7,922 nt of DNA from Anaerolineales bacterium (lineage in GTDB: Bacteria > Chloroflexota > Anaerolineae > 4572-78 > J111): positions 1 through 7,922 of the forward strand of contig JAAUSP010000348.1 in the NCBI GenBank assembly GCA_012032575.1, in the 5' to 3' direction. The notes under the pieces were generated by a model. It saw nothing but the letters and a program-made list of their open reading frames with translations. It made no database searches and was not told the origin of the DNA. Shown here one piece after another: positions 1 through 6,295 of this stretch. Positions within the stretch are counted from its first letter, which is position 1, and each line of letters starts with the position of its first letter. The position numbers and the translations under genes are program-made.

Positions 1-103
1 GGTTGGAGGGTTGGAGGGTTGGAGGGTTGGAAGGTTGGAAGGTTTTTCTTCCAGTCTTCCATGCTTCCAGTCTTCCATGCTTCCAGTCCTCCATGCTTCC
101 AGT
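1..103. repeat. Octamer tandem repeats, two back-to-back blocks
   Basis: Bases 1-40 are five copies of an 8-base unit (GGTTGGAG three times, then GGTTGGAA twice). Bases 48-103 are seven units alternating CTTCCAGT and CTTCCATG, one with a C substitution (CCTCCATG). The first block is purine-rich on the plus strand and the second is pyrimidine-rich, so they are partly complementary (TTGGAAG against CTTCCA) and could fold back. Three GGG runs and many GG pairs give the plus strand some G-quadruplex potential. The block lies inside the reading frame of the left-edge membrane protein and has no stop codon in that frame. It may extend beyond base 1. Confidence 0.9.
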
Positions 104-408
104 TCAAGGGCGGTGGACAGGCGGTCTTTCAGGTGAAGTTCTTGGTCGAGGCGGCGGGCCGTTTGGGTCAGGGGGAACGGACGGAATAGGATGTAAAGGA
201 TAACGCCGGGCAGCCAGATTTCCAGGGGGATGGCGGCCCAGAGGTGACGGTCGGGGATGGGCCAGAAGCGGGCTGCGATCTCAACTAATGCTGCCAACAG
301 CAAAGCGGGCCACAGGGTTGAGACAGCCAGATGCAGACCGTCGCGCCAACGTAAACGGCGGCCGAGGCGGGCTAGATGGGAATGTAAAGGGTGAGAGTTA
401 TTCTTCAC
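1..408 (-). CDS. Membrane protein of unknown function, N-terminal 136 residues (cut by left edge)
   Basis: The minus strand is open from a GTG at 408-406 to base 1 without a stop. An in-frame TGA at 417-415 lies just upstream, so the start must be this GTG or something later. No convincing Shine-Dalgarno precedes it. The visible protein begins VKNNSHPLHSHLARLGRR, followed by two hydrophobic stretches (about residues 34-51 and 65-80). After these comes a cytoplasmic-looking motif near residues 87-103 (ARRLDQELHLKDRLSTALEL). From memory, two helices followed by an 'LD..L.LKDRLSTAL' motif resemble large DUF4175-like membrane proteins; this is a tentative likeness, not an identification. From about residue 103 the sequence turns into low-complexity peptide (EAWRTGSMEDWKHG, then PSNLPTLQPSN) encoded by an octamer repeat block. 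It lies 121 bp downstream of the ABC permease on the same strand, so it is probably the fourth gene of that operon. The gene could be intact with a repeat insertion, or already decaying; the window ends too soon to tell. Confidence 0.7.
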   Translation of the reverse strand, partial: MKNNSHPLHSHLARLGRRLRWRDGLHLAVSTLWPALLLAALVEIAARFWPIPDRHLWAAIPLEIWLPGVILYILFRPFPLTQTARRLDQELHLKDRLSTALELEAWRTGSMEDWKHGRLEEKPSNLPTLQPSNPPT

Positions 409-426
409 AATGGGTCACTGCTCAGG

Positions 427-520
427 CATGTCATTTCGACCGTAGGGAGAAATCCCTGACACCTTACTTTGCGAGCTACGTCCTGGAAGATTTCGAGGCC
501 TGCGGCCTCGAAATGACATG
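427..520. mobile_element. 94-bp MITE-like element with 13-bp terminal inverted repeats
   Basis: CATGTCATTTCGA at 427-439 is the exact reverse complement of TCGAAATGACATG at 508-520. The interior has no gene. No target-site duplication is obvious at the borders. The element fills most of the 121-bp gap between the permease and the next gene; without it only 27 bp would remain, a normal operon spacing. From memory, palindromic elements beginning TGTCATTTCGA and containing GGGAGAAATCCC occur in many copies in various environmental bacterial genomes. That it is a mobile or mobilised repeat is inferred from the inverted ends and the position. Confidence 0.65.
491..513. repeat. Perfect 10-bp stem, 3-base loop hairpin
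   Basis: TTTCGAGGCC (491-500) pairs exactly with GGCCTCGAAA (504-513) around the loop TGC. It lies just downstream of the permease stop codon, within the right end of the MITE-like element, and shares bases with the element's terminal repeat. In the direction of the operon no T-run follows, so it is not a classical intrinsic terminator. In mRNA it could protect the 3' end of the upstream cistrons or attenuate read-through into the last gene. That role is inferred. Confidence 0.6.
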
Positions 521-529
521 GAGTCAATC

Positions 530-1561
530 TTAATTGATAAACATAACCGGTGTTGGCGTGGGTTGGGGGGACACCGGGTAAACAAAGTCATAGGCATCCT
601 GGTAAAAAATGCCTGCCCCTAGCACACCGTATAAAATAATAATAACAATGACGACGATAACAGTCTGACGACCGAACTGCCAGCGGCGAATAGGTTTGAC
701 AAATTGGGTCGCCAACAAATAAAGGCCGGTACTCAACACAAGATCAAAGGCCAGGGTATAGTGCCACAACGGGCGGATGCTTTCAATTTGCGTCGGGTCA
801 CCGTTGACGGCCCAGGCGCCCCAGCCGGCCAGGATACCAAAAAGGCCGGACACGCCGCCCTGGCTGCCGGTTCGAGCCAGCACCGAGGCGAGGGCGCTAA
901 AGGGATTGATCACCAAAACGGCGCGGGAAGGAAAATCCTGGGTGATCACGCCGGAGAAGATATAGACAAAATAAGTGCCAATGATAAAAATTAATATGAC
1001 CAGATAAGTCAGGACAATGGCCTGAATGGTCCGCTTACGCCAGGCCGAAAAAAACAAACCGATCATGCCAAAAGTAACAGCCGTCGCCCAGATAACCAGG
1101 GCAGACAGAAACAGGTCGAGCACATCCACGCCACCAAAAATGAAAACGAGGCTAAGAACCGGAACGGCGGCAAAAAGCAATAAAAAGATGTACCCGGCGG
1201 TGGAAATCAACTTGCCAAACAGGATGCTGTGTGAGGCCAGCGGCGTTGCTTGCAGCATCTCCAGGGTCAGGCGTTCGTGTTCGCTGCTAATGGCGGTGGC
1301 GGTGAGGGCCGGGGTGAGAAAAGCCACAAAAAAAAGACTCAAGTTAACAATCGCTGCGTACAGTGCCTGGCCGATAAACGGGCTGAGCGGCATGCCACTG
1401 TAAGGTGGCGACAGTAAAACCAGGCGATAGATACCATAACTGAACAGGGCCAGAAAAATCAGGTAGATGGTCAGCATGGCGAAAGCCCGCCAGCCGCGCA
1501 TGCGCGAGCGGAACTCTTTGACCATGATGGGGTTGGGGCTGATATGATGATATAATTTCAC
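530..1561 (-). CDS. ABC-2-type transporter permease
   Basis: This 343-residue, highly hydrophobic protein is the likely membrane-spanning partner of the ABC ATPase encoded immediately upstream. The N-terminus has the amphipathic NPIMVKEFRSRMRGWRAF segment (residues 10-27) common in ABC-2 exporter permeases. Hydrophobic helices lie near 28-50, 64-90, 115-142, 148-172, 180-203, 268-288 and 299-320. After the second helix, ISSEHERLTLEMLQATPL (91-108) matches the conserved cytoplasmic 'GE.E.GTL..LL.TP' coupling region of this superfamily (NatB/CcmB-like). The C-terminus ends in a short proline/threonine-rich tail (SPQPTPTP), probably outside the membrane. The GTG start is chosen because AAGGTG sits five bases upstream. 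The gene follows the ATPase by 71 bp, most of it an inverted repeat. The substrate cannot be deduced. Confidence 0.9.
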   Translation of the reverse strand: MKLYHHISPNPIMVKEFRSRMRGWRAFAMLTIYLIFLALFSYGIYRLVLLSPPYSGMPLSPFIGQALYAAIVNLSLFFVAFLTPALTATAISSEHERLTLEMLQATPLASHSILFGKLISTAGYIFLLLFAAVPVLSLVFIFGGVDVLDLFLSALVIWATAVTFGMIGLFFSAWRKRTIQAIVLTYLVILIFIIGTYFVYIFSGVITQDFPSRAVLVINPFSALASVLARTGSQGGVSGLFGILAGWGAWAVNGDPTQIESIRPLWHYTLAFDLVLSTGLYLLATQFVKPIRRWQFGRQTVIVVIVIIILYGVLGAGIFYQDAYDFVYPVSPQPTPTPVMFIN

Positions 1562-1566
1562 TGGAT

Positions 1567-1572
1567 CACCTT
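1567..1572 (-). promoter_or_regulatory. Ribosome binding site AAGGTG for the permease
   Basis: On the minus strand AAGGTG lies five bases before the GTG at 1561-1559. It is a good Shine-Dalgarno and decides the non-ATG start of the permease. Confidence 0.7.
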
Positions 1573-1580
1573 ATGATAGA

Positions 1581-1635
1581 TGATGCGTGATACGTGATGC
1601 GTGAGAGAATTTCACGCATCACGTATCACGTATCA
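1581..1635. repeat. Heptamer repeats forming a long inverted repeat
   Basis: The left arm is built of heptamers TGATGCG, TGATACG, TGATGCG plus TGA (1581-1604). The right arm (1612-1635) is its reverse complement with one G-T mismatch (1585/1631), and the loop is GAGAATT (1605-1611). The inner 19 bp (1586-1604 with 1612-1630) are perfectly paired. It fills most of the gap between the ATPase and permease genes, and its right end provides the ATPase stop codon (TGA at 1635-1633). The transcript should form a very stable hairpin just ahead of the permease ribosome binding site. That could act as an mRNA stabiliser or set the ATPase-to-permease ratio; this role is inferred. Confidence 0.9.
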
Positions 1636-2577
1636 CTTTACCTCGCCCGTAGTAATCTGCATAAAAACGGCTTCAAGGTTGGTCGCCTCTTCGCTAAAGT
1701 GGACGACTGGGATTTTGTATTCGATCAAATGGCTCAGCAGACCGGCCAGGGTGGTGTCATCGCCGGTAAAGGTGATTTGCCAGCCATCGTCAGCCAACTG
1801 ATAGCCGGTAACGCCCAGGTAACTGTTCAGGCCCGCTTCGACCTCCGGCTGGTCTGCCAGCGTGCGCAGGTGAAGCTGGCGGTGGCCGTGCATTTGCTGG
1901 CTGATCCGTTGAGGCGGGCCGTGGTAAAGCAGGCGGCCATGTTCAATGATGCCGACCTGGTTGCACATTTCGGCCAGTTCGGTCAAAATGTGAGAGCTGA
2001 TGATAATGGTTTTGCCCAGGGCCGATAATTCCTTGAGCAGTTCGCGCATCTCGATGCGGGCGCGCGGGTCGAGGCCGGAGGCCGGCTCATCCAGCAGCAA
2101 AATTTGGGGGTCGTGGACCAGGGCGTGGGCCAGGCAGAGGCGCTGGCGCATCCCCCGCGACAGGCTTTCCACCCAGGCGTCACGGCGCGAGGCCAGGTCA
2201 ACCAGTTCCAGCAGTTCGGTGACGACGCGCCCCCGTTTTTTGGCATCAAGGCGGTAACAGCGGGCGAAGAAATCCAGATACTCCCAGACTTTCATATCCT
2301 CATACACCCCAAAAAAGTCGGGCATATAGCCGACCAGCCAACGGGCAGCGCCCACATCCTGGCTGATGTCCTGGCCGTTCAGGGAAATCTGGCCGCTGGA
2401 AGGTTCGAGCAGGCCGGCCAGCATGCGCAGGGTGGTGGTTTTGCCGGCCCCGTTGGGTCCGATAAACCCAAAAAGCGCCCCGGCTTCAATCCGCAAATCC
2501 AGATTGTCCAGCGCGGTGAAGCGGCCATAGCGTTTGGTCAACCGTTGGGTTTCGATCACGCCGTGATGAGCACTCAT
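1633..2577 (-). CDS. ABC-type transporter ATP-binding protein (ABC-2 exporter family, NatA/CcmA-like)
   Basis: This 314-residue protein hydrolyses ATP to drive the partner permease encoded downstream. All core motifs are visible: Walker A GPNGAGKT (40-47), signature LSRGMRQRL (139-147), Walker B ILLLDEP (159-165), D-loop SGLD (167-170) and switch histidine H196 in SSH. The usual Q-loop glutamine position reads YMPDFFGVYEDM (84-95), with Asp87 instead of Gln. I recall this MPDFFGVY variant from a subgroup of ABC-2 ATPases, so it is probably native. Residues from about 225 to 314 form the C-terminal extension typical of exporter ATPases. The ATG overlaps the stop of the upstream 802-residue gene (ATGA) and is preceded by a GGGGAG-type Shine-Dalgarno, so translation is probably coupled. 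The stop codon lies at the edge of the heptamer inverted repeat. Confidence 0.95.
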   Translation of the reverse strand: MSAHHGVIETQRLTKRYGRFTALDNLDLRIEAGALFGFIGPNGAGKTTTLRMLAGLLEPSSGQISLNGQDISQDVGAARWLVGYMPDFFGVYEDMKVWEYLDFFARCYRLDAKKRGRVVTELLELVDLASRRDAWVESLSRGMRQRLCLAHALVHDPQILLLDEPASGLDPRARIEMRELLKELSALGKTIIISSHILTELAEMCNQVGIIEHGRLLYHGPPQRISQQMHGHRQLHLRTLADQPEVEAGLNSYLGVTGYQLADDGWQITFTGDDTTLAGLLSHLIEYKIPVVHFSEEATNLEAVFMQITTGEVK

Positions 2578-4982
2578 GAACGCTCCCCTTCCAGCGCGAG
2601 ATCCAAAAAGAGACAGCCACCCCCATTGCCACCGTTGCTGGATATGCGGACTTGCAGCGAAGCATCGTCGGGGTTGTAAAAGCGCGTTGCATCGTGGAGG
2701 GGGTTGGCGCCGGTTTTGGCATTTTCCAGCGGTGTCCAGCTTTCCTTGAGCCGGTCGTACAGTTCGATGGTGGGCAGGTTGGGCCAGGAGCCATCGGTGC
2801 GGAGATACAAATCCAGGCGTTCCGGCTGAACATGGTAAAGCTGGCTGGGTAGCGATAGTCTGGTTTCGGCAGTTCCCTGGTAAACATACGACCCATCAAG
2901 GCCGGCTCCATAATTGCAGGTGCTGGCATCACCCGTGGCGGAAACCAATTCAAGCTGGCTAAAACCGGGCGGAAGCGACACCTGGGCAGTGTCGAAATTA
3001 AGGGTCATGGGATAGTATAAAAGGGTGTTGGCCTGCGTATCAGTTTCGTACCCGGCCAATTCAATGGCCAAAGGACTATTATTCTTCTGCCAGGCGATCA
3101 GGATGGGCTGGTCATTTAAATCGGGCCGGTTGCTATTAAAGATCGTACCGTCGAGGATACTTTGTTTGAAGGTGACCTCGCGGTTCATGCCGCTATTTTG
3201 CCCCATTTGATCCTGAAACAACATATAACTGCCAAAACCGGAGATGATCGGGGCCGAGTCTTCAAAGTCGAGACGGATCTGGGCGGTTTGCCCCGGAGCC
3301 AGATTGCCCAATTTTTGAAACTGAGCATTAAAAATGAAAACGAGGTCTTCCCAGGTAGCGCTGCCCCGATTCTCCACCTGACCCGAAATGCTGCTCCGCT
3401 CGACGGTAAGTTGAACCAGCAATTCGGGCTGTTCGCCAGGCAGGGTTTCGGCCATAAATGACTGCATGGACCATTGGTCAATGGTCAAGCCTTGCATGCG
3501 GGCCGGGTTGCCCTGGCTGACCCGCATCGTTCCCCCGGTATTCACCGCCCCGCTCCACGGATCATAAGCTCCCTGGCCGAAGGGTCGCAGCAGGGTTTCG
3601 GCATTTACCTGAATATCATAACTCTGCCGGCGGGGCGAAAAGATGCCGACATACGTTTGGGCGCGTTTGGGCTGGCTGGATTGGCCCAGTTCAACAATGG
3701 AAACCTGGTTGATAATGATGTCGCTCCCCCGTAAGCCGAAACCCAGCCCGAAGGCCAGGCCCGAAAAGGTGAGCGTGATTACCGGGATAGTTATCCAGGC
3801 CCAACTCAGCCGGTCGCGCCAGCGCAGCACCAGGTAATTCAACGGGCCGACCAAAAGAATATAACCAGCCAGCAGCAGTCCCAAAAACCGAATAGAGGGC
3901 AAATCGAGGGCCGGCAGATTGGTCAAGGCGTAATACATCTGGCTGTCGCTCATTTGCTGCGGGGCAATATCGGTGGCCAAAAATTGAGGCCAGGCCGCCC
4001 CCGGCGAGAGCAACTTTTCGATAAACTCAGACACCCCGCCCCAGGCATTAAAAGGCGATTGGCTCAGGTCCAGGGCGATAAAATCTACATGTCCAGCGCC
4101 AAAGGGCAGTTCGATAATTAAGGCTGAGTCTGAGGCTAAGGCTGAGGAGTTATCTGGCTTTGCCTCGTTGTTGAGCAAAACATTAGCCTGAGGCGCGGGC
4201 TGGGCCTGAGCCAGCAAAAACGGACCGGGAACCAGAATGGATGCTCCGGCAAAACGCTCCAGGCCGGGCAGAGCGGCAACTTCCTGTTGGCCCGCCAGCG
4301 TCACCGGCTGCAATTCATCCGGCAGGCCGGCCAGAGTCCGCGCCGCCCCCGCGCCGCCGCCAAGCACCAGCCGGCCACCCTCGGCCACCCAGCGGTTGAG
4401 AGCAGTACGCTGGGCGGGGGTCAAGGCGCTGGTATCAATATCGTTCAGGATCAGAGCGTTGAGCATCCGCCAGCCTTCGTGGCGTTCGGGCAAGTCGGCC
4501 AGGGCCAGATTGATCAGGTCGGCTCGCTCACGCCGTCCGGCCAGCTTTGGCGGGTTCACTTCGGCCAGTCCGGCCATATTAACCGAGACCGAACCAATCA
4601 CATAACGATCATTGGGAATAACCGCCAGTTTTATTTGCCGGGTCAGGTAGGTCTCATCCCCCACCACAAATTCAACTTTAGCGGAACGGGAGAAATTATT
4701 GGGCAAAATGTAAAGGGTGTAGCGTTTGCGCGCGCCGGTGGGCAGTTCGGCGGGCAGGTTGAAATCAAGCTGGCCAGTGGGACTGGTAATGACAACCCGG
4801 ATTTCGCCCAGCAGGTCAGGGCCAAAATTCTCCAACTCGACAAAAACCGGCAGCCATTCCCCGTACTTGAAACGACCGCCAAAGCCCGGCTCAACCGTCA
4901 TCTCAAGCGCCGGGGCAGCCTGGAGTGGTGTGGGTAAAACCTGGAGTAAGGTCAACAGAGCGATAATGATAACTCTACGCAT
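2574..4982 (-). CDS. Large secreted/membrane-anchored protein of unknown function, ABC exporter-associated
   Basis: This 802-residue protein starts with a clear signal peptide (MRRVIIIALLTLLQVLPTPLQAA). The next part (about 25-125) looks like an extracytoplasmic beta-sandwich (VELENFGPDLLGEIRV, LPAELPTGARKRYTLYI). Residues 150-215 resemble a Rossmann or class I glutamine-amidotransferase-like fold (LINLALADLPERHEGWRMLNALILNDID, then WVAEGGRLVLGGGAG), without a recognisable catalytic triad. After a low-complexity linker (259-289) come two membrane helices (about 365-385 and 393-417) joined by a basic loop (LRWRDRLSWAW). The C-terminal 380 residues are soluble and mostly beta-like, so both large domains probably face outwards. 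The ATG is preceded by GAGG at four bases and heads the operon. Similar two-domain proteins are found beside ABC-2 transporters, and GldG of gliding bacteria is a loose architectural parallel. I do not recognise a specific function. Confidence 0.85.
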   Translation of the reverse strand: MRRVIIIALLTLLQVLPTPLQAAPALEMTVEPGFGGRFKYGEWLPVFVELENFGPDLLGEIRVVITSPTGQLDFNLPAELPTGARKRYTLYILPNNFSRSAKVEFVVGDETYLTRQIKLAVIPNDRYVIGSVSVNMAGLAEVNPPKLAGRRERADLINLALADLPERHEGWRMLNALILNDIDTSALTPAQRTALNRWVAEGGRLVLGGGAGAARTLAGLPDELQPVTLAGQQEVAALPGLERFAGASILVPGPFLLAQAQPAPQANVLLNNEAKPDNSSALASDSALIIELPFGAGHVDFIALDLSQSPFNAWGGVSEFIEKLLSPGAAWPQFLATDIAPQQMSDSQMYYALTNLPALDLPSIRFLGLLLAGYILLVGPLNYLVLRWRDRLSWAWITIPVITLTFSGLAFGLGFGLRGSDIIINQVSIVELGQSSQPKRAQTYVGIFSPRRQSYDIQVNAETLLRPFGQGAYDPWSGAVNTGGTMRVSQGNPARMQGLTIDQWSMQSFMAETLPGEQPELLVQLTVERSSISGQVENRGSATWEDLVFIFNAQFQKLGNLAPGQTAQIRLDFEDSAPIISGFGSYMLFQDQMGQNSGMNREVTFKQSILDGTIFNSNRPDLNDQPILIAWQKNNSPLAIELAGYETDTQANTLLYYPMTLNFDTAQVSLPPGFSQLELVSATGDASTCNYGAGLDGSYVYQGTAETRLSLPSQLYHVQPERLDLYLRTDGSWPNLPTIELYDRLKESWTPLENAKTGANPLHDATRFYNPDDASLQVRISSNGGNGGGCLFLDLALEGERS
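4122..4145 (-). repeat. In-frame hexamer repeat in the 802-residue gene
   Basis: On the coding strand four hexamers follow one another: TCAGCC, TTAGCC, TCAGAC, TCAGCC. A diverged TTAATT comes next. Because the unit is a multiple of three it encodes alternating dipeptides (SA LA SD SA) at about residues 280-287. These lie in the linker between the Rossmann-like part and the following segment. It looks like a slippage-prone microsatellite tolerated in a flexible linker. Confidence 0.6.
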
Positions 4983-5058
4983 ATAACCTCAGGGAATCAT
5001 CAAATGGATGGGCATACCTATGACGGTGCGAAGGGGATTTTTGTTCCACACAGAGGGG

Positions 5059-5067
5059 ATTATAACA
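5059..5067 (-). promoter_or_regulatory. Extended -10 promoter for the leftward ABC operon
   Basis: Read on the minus strand this is TGTTATAAT: a perfect TATAAT (5064-5059) with the TG of an extended -10 element. No good -35 box lies at the right distance (best GAAACA, 18 bp away), which extended -10 promoters tolerate. Transcription would start near 5052 and give a leader of about 70 bases before the ATG at 4982. Confidence 0.5.
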
Positions 5068-5181
5068 CAGATTGGCTTATTTTGTTTCCGTCATTTTGCC
5101 AACATTTCGCCTACTTTTCGGGATCATGGTAGACTCGATCCACAATTTTATCAACCACCCCATAATCTTACCAACGACACA

Positions 5182-5226
5182 TAATTGGAGATGGGAGATT
5201 AATCCCATCTCCAATTACCAATCTCT
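5182..5226. repeat. Heptamer-based hairpin in the YitT leader
   Basis: The left arm at 5182-5196 pairs perfectly over 15 bp with the right arm at 5203-5217, with a six-base loop (GATTAA). The block reads as heptamers ATTGGAG, ATGGGAG, ATTAATC, CCATCTC, CAATTAC, CAATCTC (5184-5225). AATCTC at 5220-5225 could alternatively pair with GAGATT at 5195-5200, so two mutually exclusive folds are possible. The hairpin ends 15 bases before the Shine-Dalgarno of the YitT gene. No U-run follows, so it is not a terminator. The nine-base word CCAATCTCT recurs downstream of the gene at 6312-6320. Confidence 0.85.
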
Positions 5227-5232
5227 ATTTTC

Positions 5233-5239
5233 GAGGAGG
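5233..5239 (+). promoter_or_regulatory. Ribosome binding site GAGGAGG for the YitT-family gene
   Basis: GAGGAGG lies six bases before the ATG at 5246. It decides the start in favour of MNQSHAV rather than any in-frame codon further upstream, where the reading frame is open back to about 5072. Confidence 0.85.
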
Positions 5240-5245
5240 CTAGAT

Positions 5246-6187
5246 ATGAACCAATCCCATGCTGTATCTGACGAAAAAAGCGGGCAGCCCATGCCTCAAC
5301 CAGCCGCACGCCGGCTGGGGCGGCAGATTTGGCGGGAGGTCCAGCGGATGCTGCTATTGACCATCGGGGTGATGTTGGCGGCGTTGGGTTACAGTCTGTT
5401 TCAAGTGCCGTTTCATATTGCTGCGGGCGGTATCGGGGGCATCAGTATTATCATCAACCATTTCACCGGCTGGCCTGTCGGGACCATGTATCTGGTGATG
5501 AATATTCCGCTGTTGGTTTTGGGCTTCTTTTACCTGGGGCGCTGGGGTTTCGTCGTCCGGACGATCATTTCGGTCCTGATTTTCGCGACAGCAACCGATC
5601 TCTTTGTGGCCTATCTGCCGGGCTGGCTTGAAACTTATCCGGTTACGCACGACATCCTGCTCAGTGCGATTTATGGCGGGCTGGTGGGTGGAGTGGGCGG
5701 CGGGCTGGTCTACCAGTCGGGCAGCACTATTGGCGGCACCGCCATCATCGGGCGGATTATCCAGCAAAAAAGCGGCACGCCGCTCAGCCAGGTCTACCTG
5801 TACACTGACGGCCTGATTGTGCTGGTCGCGGGGGCGGTTTTCGGCTGGGAGGTGGCGCTGTATGCCCTGCTGACCCTCTTTCTGGCCGGACTGGCCTCCG
5901 ATTATACCCTCGAAGGTCCCAGCAGTGTCCGCACCGCTACCATCATTACCAATCGGCCCGAAGTCCTGTCGCAAGCATTAATCAAGGGTTTGGGCCGGGG
6001 TGTCAGTCAATGGACGATTACCGGCGCATTCACCGGCCAGACTCACACCATGGTGGTTTGCACCATCTATCGCCCCCAGGTTAACGATTTAAAACGAATG
6101 GTCAGCGACGTAGACCCGGAAGCCTTTGTGACCATTGGGATTGCCCACCAGGCTTTTGGAACCGGCTTTATGCCCTTAAAACATTAG
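5246..6187 (+). CDS. YitT family membrane protein (YitT membrane region plus DUF2179)
   Basis: This 313-residue protein has a soluble, charged N-terminus (1-33) and then five or so hydrophobic helices between about 36 and 218. It carries the family's glycine-rich segments IAAGGIGGISIIINHFTGWPVGT (58-80) and YQSGSTIGGTAIIGRIIQQKSG (156-177), followed by the YLYTDGLIV stretch (185-193). The last 90 residues match the cytoplasmic DUF2179 domain: RTATIITNRPEV, GRGVSQWTITGAFTGQ and VDPEAFVTIGIAHQAFGTGF. YitT proteins are widespread and their biochemical role is still unsettled; they have been suggested to act as small-molecule transporters. Length and order fit a complete member. The gene is transcribed divergently from the left operon and convergently with the right one, so it is probably monocistronic. 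An upstream start at 5072 would add 58 residues lacking family likeness and would translate the leader hairpin, so it is rejected. Confidence 0.93.
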   Translation: MNQSHAVSDEKSGQPMPQPAARRLGRQIWREVQRMLLLTIGVMLAALGYSLFQVPFHIAAGGIGGISIIINHFTGWPVGTMYLVMNIPLLVLGFFYLGRWGFVVRTIISVLIFATATDLFVAYLPGWLETYPVTHDILLSAIYGGLVGGVGGGLVYQSGSTIGGTAIIGRIIQQKSGTPLSQVYLYTDGLIVLVAGAVFGWEVALYALLTLFLAGLASDYTLEGPSSVRTATIITNRPEVLSQALIKGLGRGVSQWTITGAFTGQTHTMVVCTIYRPQVNDLKRMVSDVDPEAFVTIGIAHQAFGTGFMPLKH

Positions 6188-6219
6188 GCACTCGTCCATA
6201 AATAACTTTGGGTATTTCC

Positions 6220-6240
6220 CCCATAGCGTGGGTATTTTTT
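6220..6240 (+). terminator. Possible weak intrinsic terminator after the YitT gene
   Basis: A short CCCA/TGGG stem (6220-6223 with 6229-6232, loop TAGCG) is followed by TATTTTTT (6233-6240), 33 bases past the stop codon. The stem is only four base pairs, so it is marginal. The T-run and location between convergent genes make it the best candidate I see. Confidence 0.3.
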
Positions 6241-6293
6241 GGTAGGGGTGTACCCTTGCGGTCGCCTCGTGTGGAGCAGGCGCAAGGCTGCGC
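6241..6293. other. Intergenic GC-rich stretch, possible dispersed repeat remnant
   Basis: There is no gene here. The stretch starts GGTAGGGGTGTACCC and contains CTTGCG (6255-6260) and its complement CGCAAG (6280-6285), which can form a loose hairpin. From memory, sequences beginning GTAGGGGCGTACCC and ending in a GC-rich palindrome are dispersed in some Chloroflexota genomes. The resemblance is only impressionistic. Confidence 0.25.
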
Positions 6294-6295
6294 CC

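Noticed and set aside
1..103. CRISPR array
   Set aside because: The units are 8 bases with no spacers, and there are no cas genes nearby.
491..513. Rho-independent terminator of the left operon
   Set aside because: The stem is strong, but no T-run follows in the direction of transcription and another co-directional gene begins 83 bp further on.
4287..4937. 216-codon plus-strand open frame
   Set aside because: It is antisense to the signal-peptide protein. It is an open frame from biased codon use in GC-rich DNA, without family likeness.
5096..5166. Forward sigma-70 promoter for the YitT gene (TTGCCA at 5096, CATAAT at 5161)
   Set aside because: No pair of boxes with acceptable spacing was found. 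A promoter must exist upstream of 5182, but I cannot place it.
5072..5245. N-terminal extension of the YitT-family protein from a TTG at 5072
   Set aside because: It would translate through the leader hairpin and lacks family-like sequence. The ATG at 5246 has an excellent Shine-Dalgarno six bases upstream.
5354..5974. 206-codon minus-strand open frame
   Set aside because: It is antisense to the YitT gene, with polar low-complexity translation and no domain.
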